DNA of 64,000 nt, from the NCBI RefSeq assembly GCF_003594875.1, contig NZ_QZEY01000004.1, positions 248,001 through 312,000 of the forward strand, in the 5' to 3' direction. Positions 1-7,074 of the stretch are shown piece by piece. The DNA comes from Bailinhaonella thermotolerans (GTDB lineage: Bacteria; Actinomycetota; Actinomycetes; Streptosporangiales; Streptosporangiaceae). Positions within the stretch are counted from its first letter, which is position 1. Each line of letters begins with the position of its first letter. Made by a program: the position numbers and the translations under genes. The notes beneath the pieces were generated by a model, which saw only the letters and a program-made list of their open reading frames with translations, made no database searches and was not told where the DNA came from.

Positions 1-1
1 C

Positions 2-2875
2 GGGGAGGACGCCCTGGCCGCGCCCGGGGAGGAGCCGGTGGCCGTGGCCCCGCCGCGCGCCCCGGCGGACGGCGCGACGGGCGGCAGGGGACCCGCGGCC
101 CGCCCGAGCGGGGACGCGGACGGGGACGAGGCCGACGAGGCGCTGCTGGAACGGGGGGCGAGGGCGGCCGGGGGGACGTTCGCGGACGCGGGGGCGGATC
201 CGGGCGTGGGGGACGTCGCGGAGCGGGTCTTCGCCGGCCTGGCCCCCGGCGAGCGGGAGGCCGCCCCGGAGGTGTTCCTGCGGCTGGTGAGCTCGACGGC
301 GGACGGCGAGGACGCCCGGCGGGCGGCGAGCCCGGAGGAGCTGGCGGGCACCCGCCCGGAGGTGTGGGCGGTGGTGGAGCGGTACCGCGACGCCGGGCTG
401 ATCACCGACGTGGGGGACCGCGTGTCGCTGGCCCAGCCCGCGCTGCTGCGGGCGTGGCCGCGCATGCGCGAGTGGATCGAGGCCGAGCGGCCCGGCCTGC
501 CGGTGTACCGGCGGCTCGCCGAGGACGCGCGGGGGTGGCGAGCGGGCGGGCGGCGGCCCGGCGACCTCTACCAGGGCGGGGCCCTGGAGGCCGCTCTCCG
601 CTGGGCCGCGACCGGCCGGCGCCACCTCACCCTGACGCCGCTGGAACGCGAGTTCCTGGACGCCGGCACGGCGTACGCCCGCCGCCGCCAGCGCACGCGC
701 CGCGCGGTCACGGCGACGCTGGCCGTGCTGCTGGTGGTGGCCCTCGCGGCCGTCACGTTCGCCGAGACCCAGCGCCGCGAGGCCGACGCCCAGCGTCGCG
801 ACGCCGCGGGCCAGCGTGACCGCGCCCTGGCCCGGCAGATCGCCGCCGAGGCCGACGCCCTACGCGCCACCCGGCCGGAGACGGCGATGCTGCTCAGCGT
901 CGCGGCCTACCGGCTGGCCGCCATCCGCGATAGCCGGGGCGCGGTGCTCAGCTCCCTGGTCCAGCGTGAGAGCGCGTCCTTCCAGGAGCCGGGCGCGACC
1001 GAGGGGACCGCGTACGGCCTGGGCGCGAAGGGACGGCTCCTCGCCGCCGTGAGCGGGGGCGAGGCGCGCGTGTGGGACGTCGGGACGCACAAGCTGGTCC
1101 GGCGCTTCCCGGGGGTCGATCCGGCGCCCGCGTACACCGGTCTGTCCCCGGACGGCACGACGCTCGTGGCCGTGAACGAGCGGGGCGCCGCGCGGTTCTG
1201 GAGTGTCGCGACCGGGAAGCCCCTCGGCCCCCCGTTCGGGAAGGACCTCGGGGCCGCGCTGTTCGGCCGCGGCGGGCGCCGGGTCGTCTTCTTCGACGAC
1301 GACGTCGGCTTCGACGTGCGCGAGGCACCCTCCGGAAGGCGGGTCATGATGATCAGGGACCCGGCCGTCAGCGGTGACACGAGCACACTGAGCCCGGACG
1401 AGCGGTACCTCGCGGCCGGCGCGGTCGACGAGCGGATCAGGGTGTGGGACCTGGAGCGGGGCGGCGAGCCGGTGCGCATCCCCGGGCACACGGCCGCCTT
1501 CACTCCCGGCGGCCTGCTGGCCGTGGGCGAGACGGACGGCGAGGTCCGCCTGTGGGACCACCGGACCCGCGAGCCCGGAGAGAAGCTGCTGAGCGCGAGC
1601 GTCGGGGCCTCCCTCCGGTTCAGTGAAGACGGCCGGTTCCTGGTGGAGACCACCACCGAGCAGGTCCGGCTGTGGGCGGTCTCCGGCGACGGCGCGGAAC
1701 TGCTGCGGCACCGCCCTCGCGAGACCGTCTGGGAGGCGGCCGCGCTGTCTCCGGACAACGGGACGTTGCGGCTTCTGGGCGACCTGGGCCGGGTGATCAC
1801 GCTGGACGTAGCCTCGATCACCAGGGCGTCCGCCTTCCCCACGTCCGCGTTCAACACGGTCTTCGACCCCCGGGGGCGGGTTCTCGTCCGGCAGGAGGGT
1901 GGCACGCAGGGCGAGCGGGCGCGGTTCTGGGACGTGCGCGCCAGGCGCCCGCTGGGCCCCTCCTTCGCCTTCGAGCCCGTCCAGCCCGCGACGGACATGA
2001 TCCACCTGCCCCGGTTCGCGTTCTCGCCCGACGGGCGGGTGCTCGCTGTGGGCTCGTCGGAGTCGGCCCGCGTGACGTTCTGGGAGGTGCCCTCCGGGCG
2101 GCGGGTCGCCGAGGCCCGCGTGAGCGGGGCCGCCGAGGGCCAGGGCGTCAACGGTCTCGCCTACAGCCGTGACGGACGGAGGCTGGCCGTGTCCCTCCAC
2201 GACGAGCCCGCGGCGGACGACAGCGTCCCGCCCCCGAGGACGACCCCCCTGGTCCGGCTGTGGGACACGGGGGAGCGCCGCTGGATCGACGGGCTCATCC
2301 CCCCGGCGTTCGACGGGCTCATGCAGATGGCGTTCAGCCCTGACGGCCGATACCTCCTCGCAGACGGCAAGGAGGGCGGCGGCGTGGTGGACCTGACGAC
2401 GGGCCGGGCGCCGCCCAGGTCGCCGGGCCCGAGCCAGGCGTCGGGGGCGGCGCGCGTGTTCAGCCCCGACGGGCAGCTCCTCGTGACCGCCGCGGGCGAC
2501 GTCGCCTTCTGGGACGCGCGCACCCTGCGGCCCGTGGGCCTCCCGGTGCGTTCCGACGCCACCGACGTGGTCTTCGCCCCGGACGGCGCGACGTTCGCCA
2601 CGTCCGGAGGCAGGTCGATCCGCCTGTGGGACACCGCGTCCCGCAGGCAACTCGGCCTCACCATCACCCTCCCCGACGAGGTGAAGGCCATCGCGTTCGA
2701 CGAGGACGGCACCCGCCTCTACTCGACGGGGACGGACGACGTCCTCCGCGAACACGTCGCCGACCCGGACGCGGCGCTCCCCCTGGTCTGCGCGCGGGCC
2801 GGGCGGGACCTCACGCGGGAGGAATGGCGCGCCCACGTCCCCGACCTGCCCTACCGCCCGGCCTGCCCCCGCTGA
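2..2875 (+). CDS. STAND-type/WD40 repeat protein, 5' truncated by window edge
   Basis: The frame is open from base 2 with no stop, so the true N-terminus lies upstream and only about 958 C-terminal residues are visible. Seen in order: an Ala/Gly/Asp-rich stretch, a helical module (LAPGERE, then QPALLRAWPRM) like the tail of nSTAND1 NTPase modules, one transmembrane helix (about nt 700-765, AVLLVVALAAVTFA), an Arg/Glu/Ala-rich helical linker, and about ten WD-like blades ending in motifs such as VWDV, RFWSV, LWDH, FWDV, LWDT. Such proteins are signalling NTPases with a sensor beta-propeller, sometimes linked to conflict systems. The NTPase motifs that would confirm this are outside the window, so the STAND assignment is inferred from architecture. 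It converges on glnA2, with the palindrome GCCGTACGGC right after its stop. Confidence 0.8.
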   Translation, partial: GEDALAAPGEEPVAVAPPRAPADGATGGRGPAARPSGDADGDEADEALLERGARAAGGTFADAGADPGVGDVAERVFAGLAPGEREAAPEVFLRLVSSTADGEDARRAASPEELAGTRPEVWAVVERYRDAGLITDVGDRVSLAQPALLRAWPRMREWIEAERPGLPVYRRLAEDARGWRAGGRRPGDLYQGGALEAALRWAATGRRHLTLTPLEREFLDAGTAYARRRQRTRRAVTATLAVLLVVALAAVTFAETQRREADAQRRDAAGQRDRALARQIAAEADALRATRPETAMLLSVAAYRLAAIRDSRGAVLSSLVQRESASFQEPGATEGTAYGLGAKGRLLAAVSGGEARVWDVGTHKLVRRFPGVDPAPAYTGLSPDGTTLVAVNERGAARFWSVATGKPLGPPFGKDLGAALFGRGGRRVVFFDDDVGFDVREAPSGRRVMMIRDPAVSGDTSTLSPDERYLAAGAVDERIRVWDLERGGEPVRIPGHTAAFTPGGLLAVGETDGEVRLWDHRTREPGEKLLSASVGASLRFSEDGRFLVETTTEQVRLWAVSGDGAELLRHRPRETVWEAAALSPDNGTLRLLGDLGRVITLDVASITRASAFPTSAFNTVFDPRGRVLVRQEGGTQGERARFWDVRARRPLGPSFAFEPVQPATDMIHLPRFAFSPDGRVLAVGSSESARVTFWEVPSGRRVAEARVSGAAEGQGVNGLAYSRDGRRLAVSLHDEPAADDSVPPPRTTPLVRLWDTGERRWIDGLIPPAFDGLMQMAFSPDGRYLLADGKEGGGVVDLTTGRAPPRSPGPSQASGAARVFSPDGQLLVTAAGDVAFWDARTLRPVGLPVRSDATDVVFAPDGATFATSGGRSIRLWDTASRRQLGLTITLPDEVKAIAFDEDGTRLYSTGTDDVLREHVADPDAALPLVCARAGRDLTREEWRAHVPDLPYRPACPR

Positions 2876-2885
2876 GCCGTACGGC
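2876..2885. repeat. GCCGTACGGC palindrome between convergent genes
   Basis: A perfect 10-bp palindrome (AGCCGTACGGCT if extended) overlaps the end of the WD40 gene, in the 33 bp before the glnA2 stop. Flanking CCGCT and AGCGG can extend the pairing. It is one of many copies near gene 3' ends in this window. Confidence 0.6.
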
Positions 2886-2908
2886 TGAAGCGGGGCCGGG
2901 GCGAGGGG

Positions 2909-4285
2909 TCAGAGGATGGGGAGGTAGCGGCCGCGTTCGTAGGCGGTCACCTGGCGGCGGTACTCCTGCCACTCGGCGCGCTTGTTGCGCAGGAAGAAGT
3001 CGAAGACGTGCTCGCCCAGGGTCTCGGCGGCCAGTTCGCTGCGCTCCATGGCGTGGACGGCCTCGTCGAGGCTCTGGGGGAGGGGGTCGATGCCCATGGC
3101 GCGGCGCTCGGCGCTGGTGAGGGCCCACACGTCGTCCTCGGCGCCGGGCGGGAGCTCGTAGCCCTCCTCGATGCCTTTCAGTCCCGCCGACAGGATCATC
3201 GCGAACGCGAGGTAGGGGTTGCAGGCCGAGTCGAGGGAGCGGAACTCGATGCGCGAGGAGTTGCCCTTGGACGGCTTGTACATCGGCACCCGGACCAGGG
3301 CGGACCGGTTGTTGTGGCCCCAGCAGATGTAGGACGGCGCCTCGCCGCCCATGCCCGCGATGGCCTCGACGCCGCCCCACAGCCGCTTGTAGGAGTTGAC
3401 CCACTGGTTGCAGACGGCGGTGATCTCGGCGGCGTGGCGCAGCAGGCCGCCGATGAAGGAGCGGCCCACCTTGGAGAGCTGGTACTCGGCGCCGGGCTCG
3501 TAGAAGGCGTTCCGGTCGCCCTCGAACAGCGACATGTGGGTGTGCATGCCGGAGCCGGGGTGCTGGGTGAACGGCTTGGGCATGAAGGACGCCCAGATGC
3601 CCTGCTCCAGCGCGACCTCCTTCATGACCAGGCGGAACGTCATGATGTTGTCGGCCGTGGTCAGCGCGTCGGCGTAGCGCAGGTCGATCTCCTGCTGGCC
3701 GGGGGCGCCCTCGTGGTGGCTGAACTCCACCGAGATGCCCATCGACTCCAGCATCATGATCGCGTTGCGCCGGAAGTCGTGCCCGGCGCTGTGCGGCGTG
3801 TGGTCGAAGTAGCCGCCCGCGTCCACCGGGGTCGGCTCGCCGCCGTCCTCGTCCGGGCGCTCCTTGAACAGGAAGAACTCCACCTCGGGGTGGGTGTAGA
3901 AGGTGAAGCCCATGTCGGCGGCCCGGGCCAGCGTGCGCTTGAGCACCCAGCGCGGGTCGGCGTGGCTCGGGGAGCCGTCCGGCATGAGGATGTCGCAGAA
4001 CATGCGGGCCGCGCCCGGGTTCTCGCTGCGCCACGGCAGGATCTGGAACGTCGAGGGGTCCGGCTTGGCCAGCATGTCCGACTCGTAGACGCGCGCGAAG
4101 CCCTCGATGGCCGAGCCGTCGAAGCCGATGCCCTCGGAGAAGGCGCCTTCGAGCTCGGCGGGCGCGATCGCCACCGACTTGAGGAAACCGAGCACGTCGG
4201 TGAACCACAGCCGGATGAAGCGGATGTCGCGTTCCTCAAGCGTGCGGAGCACGAACTCCTGCTGGCGGTCCAAGGCAATCCCCAT
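2909..4285 (-). CDS. glnA2: Glutamine synthetase-like protein GlnA2 (type I fold)
   Basis: A 458-aa class I glutamine synthetase family protein. The N-terminus (DRQQEFVLRTLEERDIRFIR, then GFDGSAIEGFARV) is that of actinobacterial GlnA2 (M. tuberculosis Rv2222c type), not the main GlnA. Metal and ATP ligand motifs are present (HPEVEFFLF, SGMHTHMS, NPYLAFAMI). The C-terminal adenylylation loop carries no tyrosine (DDVWALTS where GlnA has DLYELPPE), so GlnE should not modify it. In Streptomyces this clade has been linked to gamma-glutamylation of polyamines rather than bulk ammonium assimilation; which substrate this protein uses cannot be read from sequence. A GlnR-like half box sits 50-65 nt upstream of the ATG. 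No strong Shine-Dalgarno is visible; the start follows family length. Confidence 0.93.
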   Translation of the reverse strand: MGIALDRQQEFVLRTLEERDIRFIRLWFTDVLGFLKSVAIAPAELEGAFSEGIGFDGSAIEGFARVYESDMLAKPDPSTFQILPWRSENPGAARMFCDILMPDGSPSHADPRWVLKRTLARAADMGFTFYTHPEVEFFLFKERPDEDGGEPTPVDAGGYFDHTPHSAGHDFRRNAIMMLESMGISVEFSHHEGAPGQQEIDLRYADALTTADNIMTFRLVMKEVALEQGIWASFMPKPFTQHPGSGMHTHMSLFEGDRNAFYEPGAEYQLSKVGRSFIGGLLRHAAEITAVCNQWVNSYKRLWGGVEAIAGMGGEAPSYICWGHNNRSALVRVPMYKPSKGNSSRIEFRSLDSACNPYLAFAMILSAGLKGIEEGYELPPGAEDDVWALTSAERRAMGIDPLPQSLDEAVHAMERSELAAETLGEHVFDFFLRNKRAEWQEYRRQVTAYERGRYLPIL

Positions 4286-4333
4286 CCAGTGGTGAGACGG
4301 ACATCGAGCCGGATCCCAGTGTGTCCTGCCCGT

Positions 4334-4349
4334 GTTTCCAGCAGGTTAC
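4334..4349 (-). promoter_or_regulatory. GlnR-like operator half site upstream of glnA2
   Basis: On the minus strand the bases read GTAAC-N6-GAAAC, an exact match to the GlnR unit gTnAc-N6-GaAAc. The second unit seen in strong double boxes is not preserved here. It lies in the leader region of glnA2. Confidence 0.6.
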
Positions 4350-4425
4350 CCGGATGATCCGCCCGGCCACGGCCCCGCGCCCCCGCCCCCCGCCCTCGGA
4401 AGGCGCGGCATGGAAGGGGCGACGT

Positions 4426-4791
4426 CTACGGGTCACCCCCTTCCGCCTGGGCGTCCCCTCCGGCCTTCACCTTCGCCTCGCGGATGTCGGCACGCCCGCT
4501 CTCGACGGCCTGTTCGAGCGCGTCCAGCGCCCGCGCGCCGCGCGTGTAAGCCCGCTCGACCCGGCTGATGAGGATCAGGAGATCGGGCACCGAACGATCC
4601 TTGATCCACACCTCGCCCAGGTGGCGGAACTTGAACCCGTGGACGACGAAGTTCGCCCCGTCCAGGCCGGTCCAGCCCTTGCAGTGAGAAGAGAGCAGGC
4701 CGTAGAAGTCGCCGAAGCCCTTCCCCTCCGCGGCCTCGATGATCCAGTCAGGCACCTCTTCCAGATAGCGGACCCACGAGGTGTCAGGCAT
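4426..4791 (-). CDS. Hypothetical protein, last gene of the Scr1-type operon
   Basis: A 121-aa soluble protein I do not recognise. It opens with an aromatic, acidic segment (SWVRYLEEVPDWIIEA), has a central beta-rich part (NFVVHGFKFRHLGEVW) and ends in a basic helix with a disordered Gly/Asp tail. Its ATG overlaps the end of the preceding gene by 8 nt (4784-4791), which implies translational coupling, so it probably acts with the XRE/DUF6879 genes upstream in the same operon. No enzyme motif, membrane segment or signal peptide is seen. Confidence 0.6.
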   Translation of the reverse strand: MPDTSWVRYLEEVPDWIIEAAEGKGFGDFYGLLSSHCKGWTGLDGANFVVHGFKFRHLGEVWIKDRSVPDLLILISRVERAYTRGARALDALEQAVESGRADIREAKVKAGGDAQAEGGDP

Positions 4792-5212
4792 CGGCGAGCA
4801 CCTCCCCGGCCTCCCCCGCGACGGCTCCGGCCGGCTCCACTACCGCGGCCACGCCGGCCACGTCCCCGGCCGGCGTCCGCGCCCGGAGAGCCTCCTCGCC
4901 CGCCGGGCGCACCACGAAGGAGACCTCCGGGCCGTCCAGCACCTCCACACGTGCGACCTGCCGGCCGCGAACCTTCGCCGCGTACACGATCAGCTCGGGG
5001 CGGCCGTGACGCACCCAGCGCCACCCGGTCTCCTGTCCCATGCTCAGCCGTACCTTGCGGACCAGCAGCGTCCGCAGCCCGCACCCGCGAAGAACCTCCC
5101 CGAGCGCCTCCAGACGCCCGACGTGCTCCTGGACGGCTTCCTCGGCCATCTCCAGGAAATCATCACCCTCGCCGCCCGCCCCGCGGGCGTCCCGCGTCGT
5201 CTCCCTGACCAT
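4784..5212 (-). CDS. Hypothetical protein in the Scr1-type operon
   Basis: A 142-aa protein of unknown function. The N-terminal half is helical (FLEMAEEAVQEHVGRLEALG) and is followed by a beta-rich core (LIVYAAKVRGRQVARVEVLD) and an Ala/Val/Gly-rich tail. It begins 33 nt after the XRE regulator gene ends and overlaps the next gene by 8 nt, so it sits inside one minus-strand operon. The helical N-terminus could be an interaction surface; no catalytic motif is visible. The start ATG at 5212 has only a weak ribosome binding site, so a slightly different start is possible. Confidence 0.6.
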   Translation of the reverse strand: MVRETTRDARGAGGEGDDFLEMAEEAVQEHVGRLEALGEVLRGCGLRTLLVRKVRLSMGQETGWRWVRHGRPELIVYAAKVRGRQVARVEVLDGPEVSFVVRPAGEEALRARTPAGDVAGVAAVVEPAGAVAGEAGEVLADA

Positions 5213-5245
5213 GCCGCGACGGTAGGAGCCCGGATGCAGCCGGGG

Positions 5246-6103
5246 CTAGAAGATTTCACGAGATTGCAGCAGCCGCCGAGCGGCGTCTATCTCCGCCCGC
5301 GCGGAGTCGCCGTAGACGGCCAGCGACTGCAACAGCTTGAAGATCCTCAGGTACGTCTCTATCTCGCTGGGGCGCTTGGTGCGATAGCCCCCGGTCCAGT
5401 GCTCGCTGCGAACAAGCGACTGGTCGTAGATGTAAAACCCTTCGCCCGGCCAGATCGTCCGGAGCCGGCCAAGGGGAATGATGCCAAGCGCCACATTTGC
5501 GAAGTCGGCCGCGCGTTCGATGTAGTCGAATTGATCCAGCATCACGGCGAGGCCGCCCCGTTGGGCGTAGAGCGCCCCGGCCTCGATGACGAAGGAGAAC
5601 ATGCAGGTGCCGGACTCAAGGACGCGCAAGCGGTTCAACCGCCCCTCGACGGCTTCGTCGATGTCGGTGGCGAGGCCGTGGAATCGAGTCACGTCCTCGA
5701 TGACGGCGCGCGTGTACCCCGGCCTCTGGAGGAAGCCGGGAACGGTCTGCGGCTCATAGGCGCGTATCAGCCTGGTCTGCTCATAGAGCGGCTTGACCCG
5801 CTCGCTCTGCTGCGCGAGCCCGGCGCGCAGCGCTTGCCGGTGGTCCTCCCACATCTCGTCGATCTGCCGGTGCGCGGCGATCAGTTCGGGGATCTGGTCC
5901 TCGGCCCGGCACGCGCGGCACCAGACCCTGATGTCCTCTTCCGTGGGATTCTGCCGTCCCAGCTCGATCCGGGAGATCTTGGAGGTGTGCATCCCGGATC
6001 GTGCGGAGAGCTGACGGCCGTTGAGGCGGGCGTCCAGGCGCAGGCCGCGTAGCCTCTGCCCGAACGCCTTGCGGACGGCTTCTACCTGGTCTCGTTGCGA
6101 CAA
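5246..6103 (-). CDS. XRE-family regulator with DUF5753 (Scr1-type)
   Basis: About 285 aa. The N-terminal HTH_XRE (FGQRLRGLRLDARLNGRQLS, then SGMHTSKISRIELGRQNPTEEDI) is followed by a DUF5753 effector domain with the typical YEPQTVPGFLQRPGYTRAVIE and FVIEAGALYAQRGG motifs. This is the layout of Scr1/WhiJ-type antitoxin-like regulators, which usually pair with a small DUF397 protein. No DUF397 gene is found here; the partners are the DUF6879 and 91-aa proteins upstream and two unknown genes downstream. The start is taken as TTG at 6103, 11 nt past the stop of the DUF6879 gene, which gives normal family length; the frame is open further upstream. GC content is visibly lower than in the flanking genes, which suggests acquisition by transfer. 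Confidence 0.85.
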   Translation of the reverse strand: MSQRDQVEAVRKAFGQRLRGLRLDARLNGRQLSARSGMHTSKISRIELGRQNPTEEDIRVWCRACRAEDQIPELIAAHRQIDEMWEDHRQALRAGLAQQSERVKPLYEQTRLIRAYEPQTVPGFLQRPGYTRAVIEDVTRFHGLATDIDEAVEGRLNRLRVLESGTCMFSFVIEAGALYAQRGGLAVMLDQFDYIERAADFANVALGIIPLGRLRTIWPGEGFYIYDQSLVRSEHWTGGYRTKRPSEIETYLRIFKLLQSLAVYGDSARAEIDAARRLLQSREIF

Positions 6104-6114
6104 GGCGGGGGCTG

Positions 6115-6633
6115 TCAGAGGGGCCGGTAATCGCGGTGCGGAACGGCCAGCTCCCACAGGGCCGAGAACGCGTCCGCGCAATACTTCACGATAGCGGGGT
6201 CTCGGCAAAGCTGAATCTCGGCGCGCTTGTCCTCGCCGTCGAAGACGTTGAACACAACCGTTTCGCCGTCCAGTAACCAGAAGTCGTTCCCCGGCAGCCT
6301 CAACGTCGAGGTGAGTCGTCGCGGCACCCAGCGCAGGTCTTCCCCCGCCTCGACCTTGAGCCCGTTCGTCGCTTCGAAGCACCATCGCTGATAGGCGGAC
6401 AAAGGCTCCGACACCACACAGATGCGACGGTAGGTCTTCCCGGCTGAAACTCCGGCCCGGACCCGGTCGCACCACGGCTTGAGGACGCGTGGCACCTCCT
6501 CCCGGTCGCCCGCCTGCCAGTTGGCGAACAGCTCGGCGTCTATGCCGTAGTTGTCCCGCATCTCGACGTGGAGGGCCTCACGGCTGACGCCGTTGACCAG
6601 ATCAGCCCGTTCCTTCGGGGAGATCAACTCCAT
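6115..6633 (-). CDS. DUF6879 family protein
   Basis: 172 aa, matching the DUF6879 pattern: an N-terminal LHVEMRDNYGIDAELFANW segment, a central RRICVVSEPLSAYQRW core and a C-terminal NDFWLLDGETVVFNVFD block. These proteins commonly sit beside DUF5753 XRE regulators in actinomycetes; their biochemical role is not established and they may be effectors of a toxin-antitoxin-like pair. The ATG at 6633 has a good Shine-Dalgarno (GAGGGAG) and overlaps the preceding 91-aa gene by 32 nt; the XRE regulator follows after 11 nt. Assignment rests on pattern recognition of the family and on context. Confidence 0.75.
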   Translation of the reverse strand: MELISPKERADLVNGVSREALHVEMRDNYGIDAELFANWQAGDREEVPRVLKPWCDRVRAGVSAGKTYRRICVVSEPLSAYQRWCFEATNGLKVEAGEDLRWVPRRLTSTLRLPGNDFWLLDGETVVFNVFDGEDKRAEIQLCRDPAIVKYCADAFSALWELAVPHRDYRPL

Positions 6634-6877
6634 ACCGCTCCCTCACGTACTTCCGGACGAATGCGTTCACGGTGCGCTCTGACAGTTCCCCGAACGTCTC
6701 ATCCTCCCCGAGACCGACGAGCTGCGCTTGCACCCTGGGACCGCGCTTCTTCACCTGTACGAGCCAGGAGCCCCGGTCCGTCCGGTAGAAGGTCTCGCAC
6801 TCGTTGTCCTGGTTGGAGCCAGGATCTTTGCAGTAGAAGCTCAGAGAGAGATCGTCTCCGTCGCCGTGAGATTGCAT
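6602..6877 (-). CDS. Small acidic protein, first gene of the Scr1-type operon
   Basis: A 91-aa protein starting at an ATG with AGGAGG ten bases upstream. It contains a LSFYCKDPGSN motif and an aromatic GSWLVQVKKRG strand, and ends in a helix with VNAFVRKYVRERYGV. I have the impression that similar short proteins precede DUF6879 genes elsewhere, but I cannot name the family. It heads a compact five-gene minus-strand operon and overlaps the DUF6879 gene. Two copies of GCAATCTCA surround its start codon, so it is probably the autoregulated promoter-proximal gene of the locus. Confidence 0.7.
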   Translation of the reverse strand: MQSHGDGDDLSLSFYCKDPGSNQDNECETFYRTDRGSWLVQVKKRGPRVQAQLVGLGEDETFGELSERTVNAFVRKYVRERYGVDLPEGTG

Positions 6878-6885
6878 GAGATTGC
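6867..6885 (-). promoter_or_regulatory. Direct repeats overlapping the first start codon of the Scr1-type operon
   Basis: On the minus strand GCAATCTCA-T-GCAATCTCA: two 9-bp direct repeats at 10-bp period with the ATG of the 91-aa gene inside. A period of one helical turn suggests binding of a dimeric regulator, most simply the XRE protein of this operon. Confidence 0.45.
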
Positions 6886-6901
6886 GACCTCCTGCCTACT
6901 C

Positions 6902-6920
6902 CGTGAGCCCAAGGCTCACG
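6902..6920 (-). promoter_or_regulatory. Perfect inverted repeat upstream of the Scr1-type operon
   Basis: CGTGAGCC-CAA-GGCTCACG, an 8-bp perfect inverted repeat with a 3-bp centre, 25-43 nt upstream of the first ATG of the operon. It could be an operator or a short RNA hairpin in the leader; a tight 3-base loop fits an operator better. Confidence 0.4.
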
Positions 6921-7074
6921 CGATGGACAGGCAGAGTCAAGGGCTGGAGGCCGGTCACGCCCCCGGCGTGGACCTCCGGCCGCCGGAAACCACCGTCACC
7001 CAGGGTTCGGGCCCCACTCCGGGACTGCGGGAGCAGGGGCCTGAGCGAGCCCTTGGGGCATGCGGCGGGGCGGG

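Noticed and set aside
5259-5267. Third copy of the GAGATTGC repeat at the XRE gene end
   Set aside because: It lies in coding sequence, differs at the first base and is single; most likely chance.
5246-6475. Longer 409-codon version of the XRE regulator
   Set aside because: The extra N-terminal part overlaps the DUF6879 gene and lacks domain features; the family begins shortly before FGQRLRGLR.
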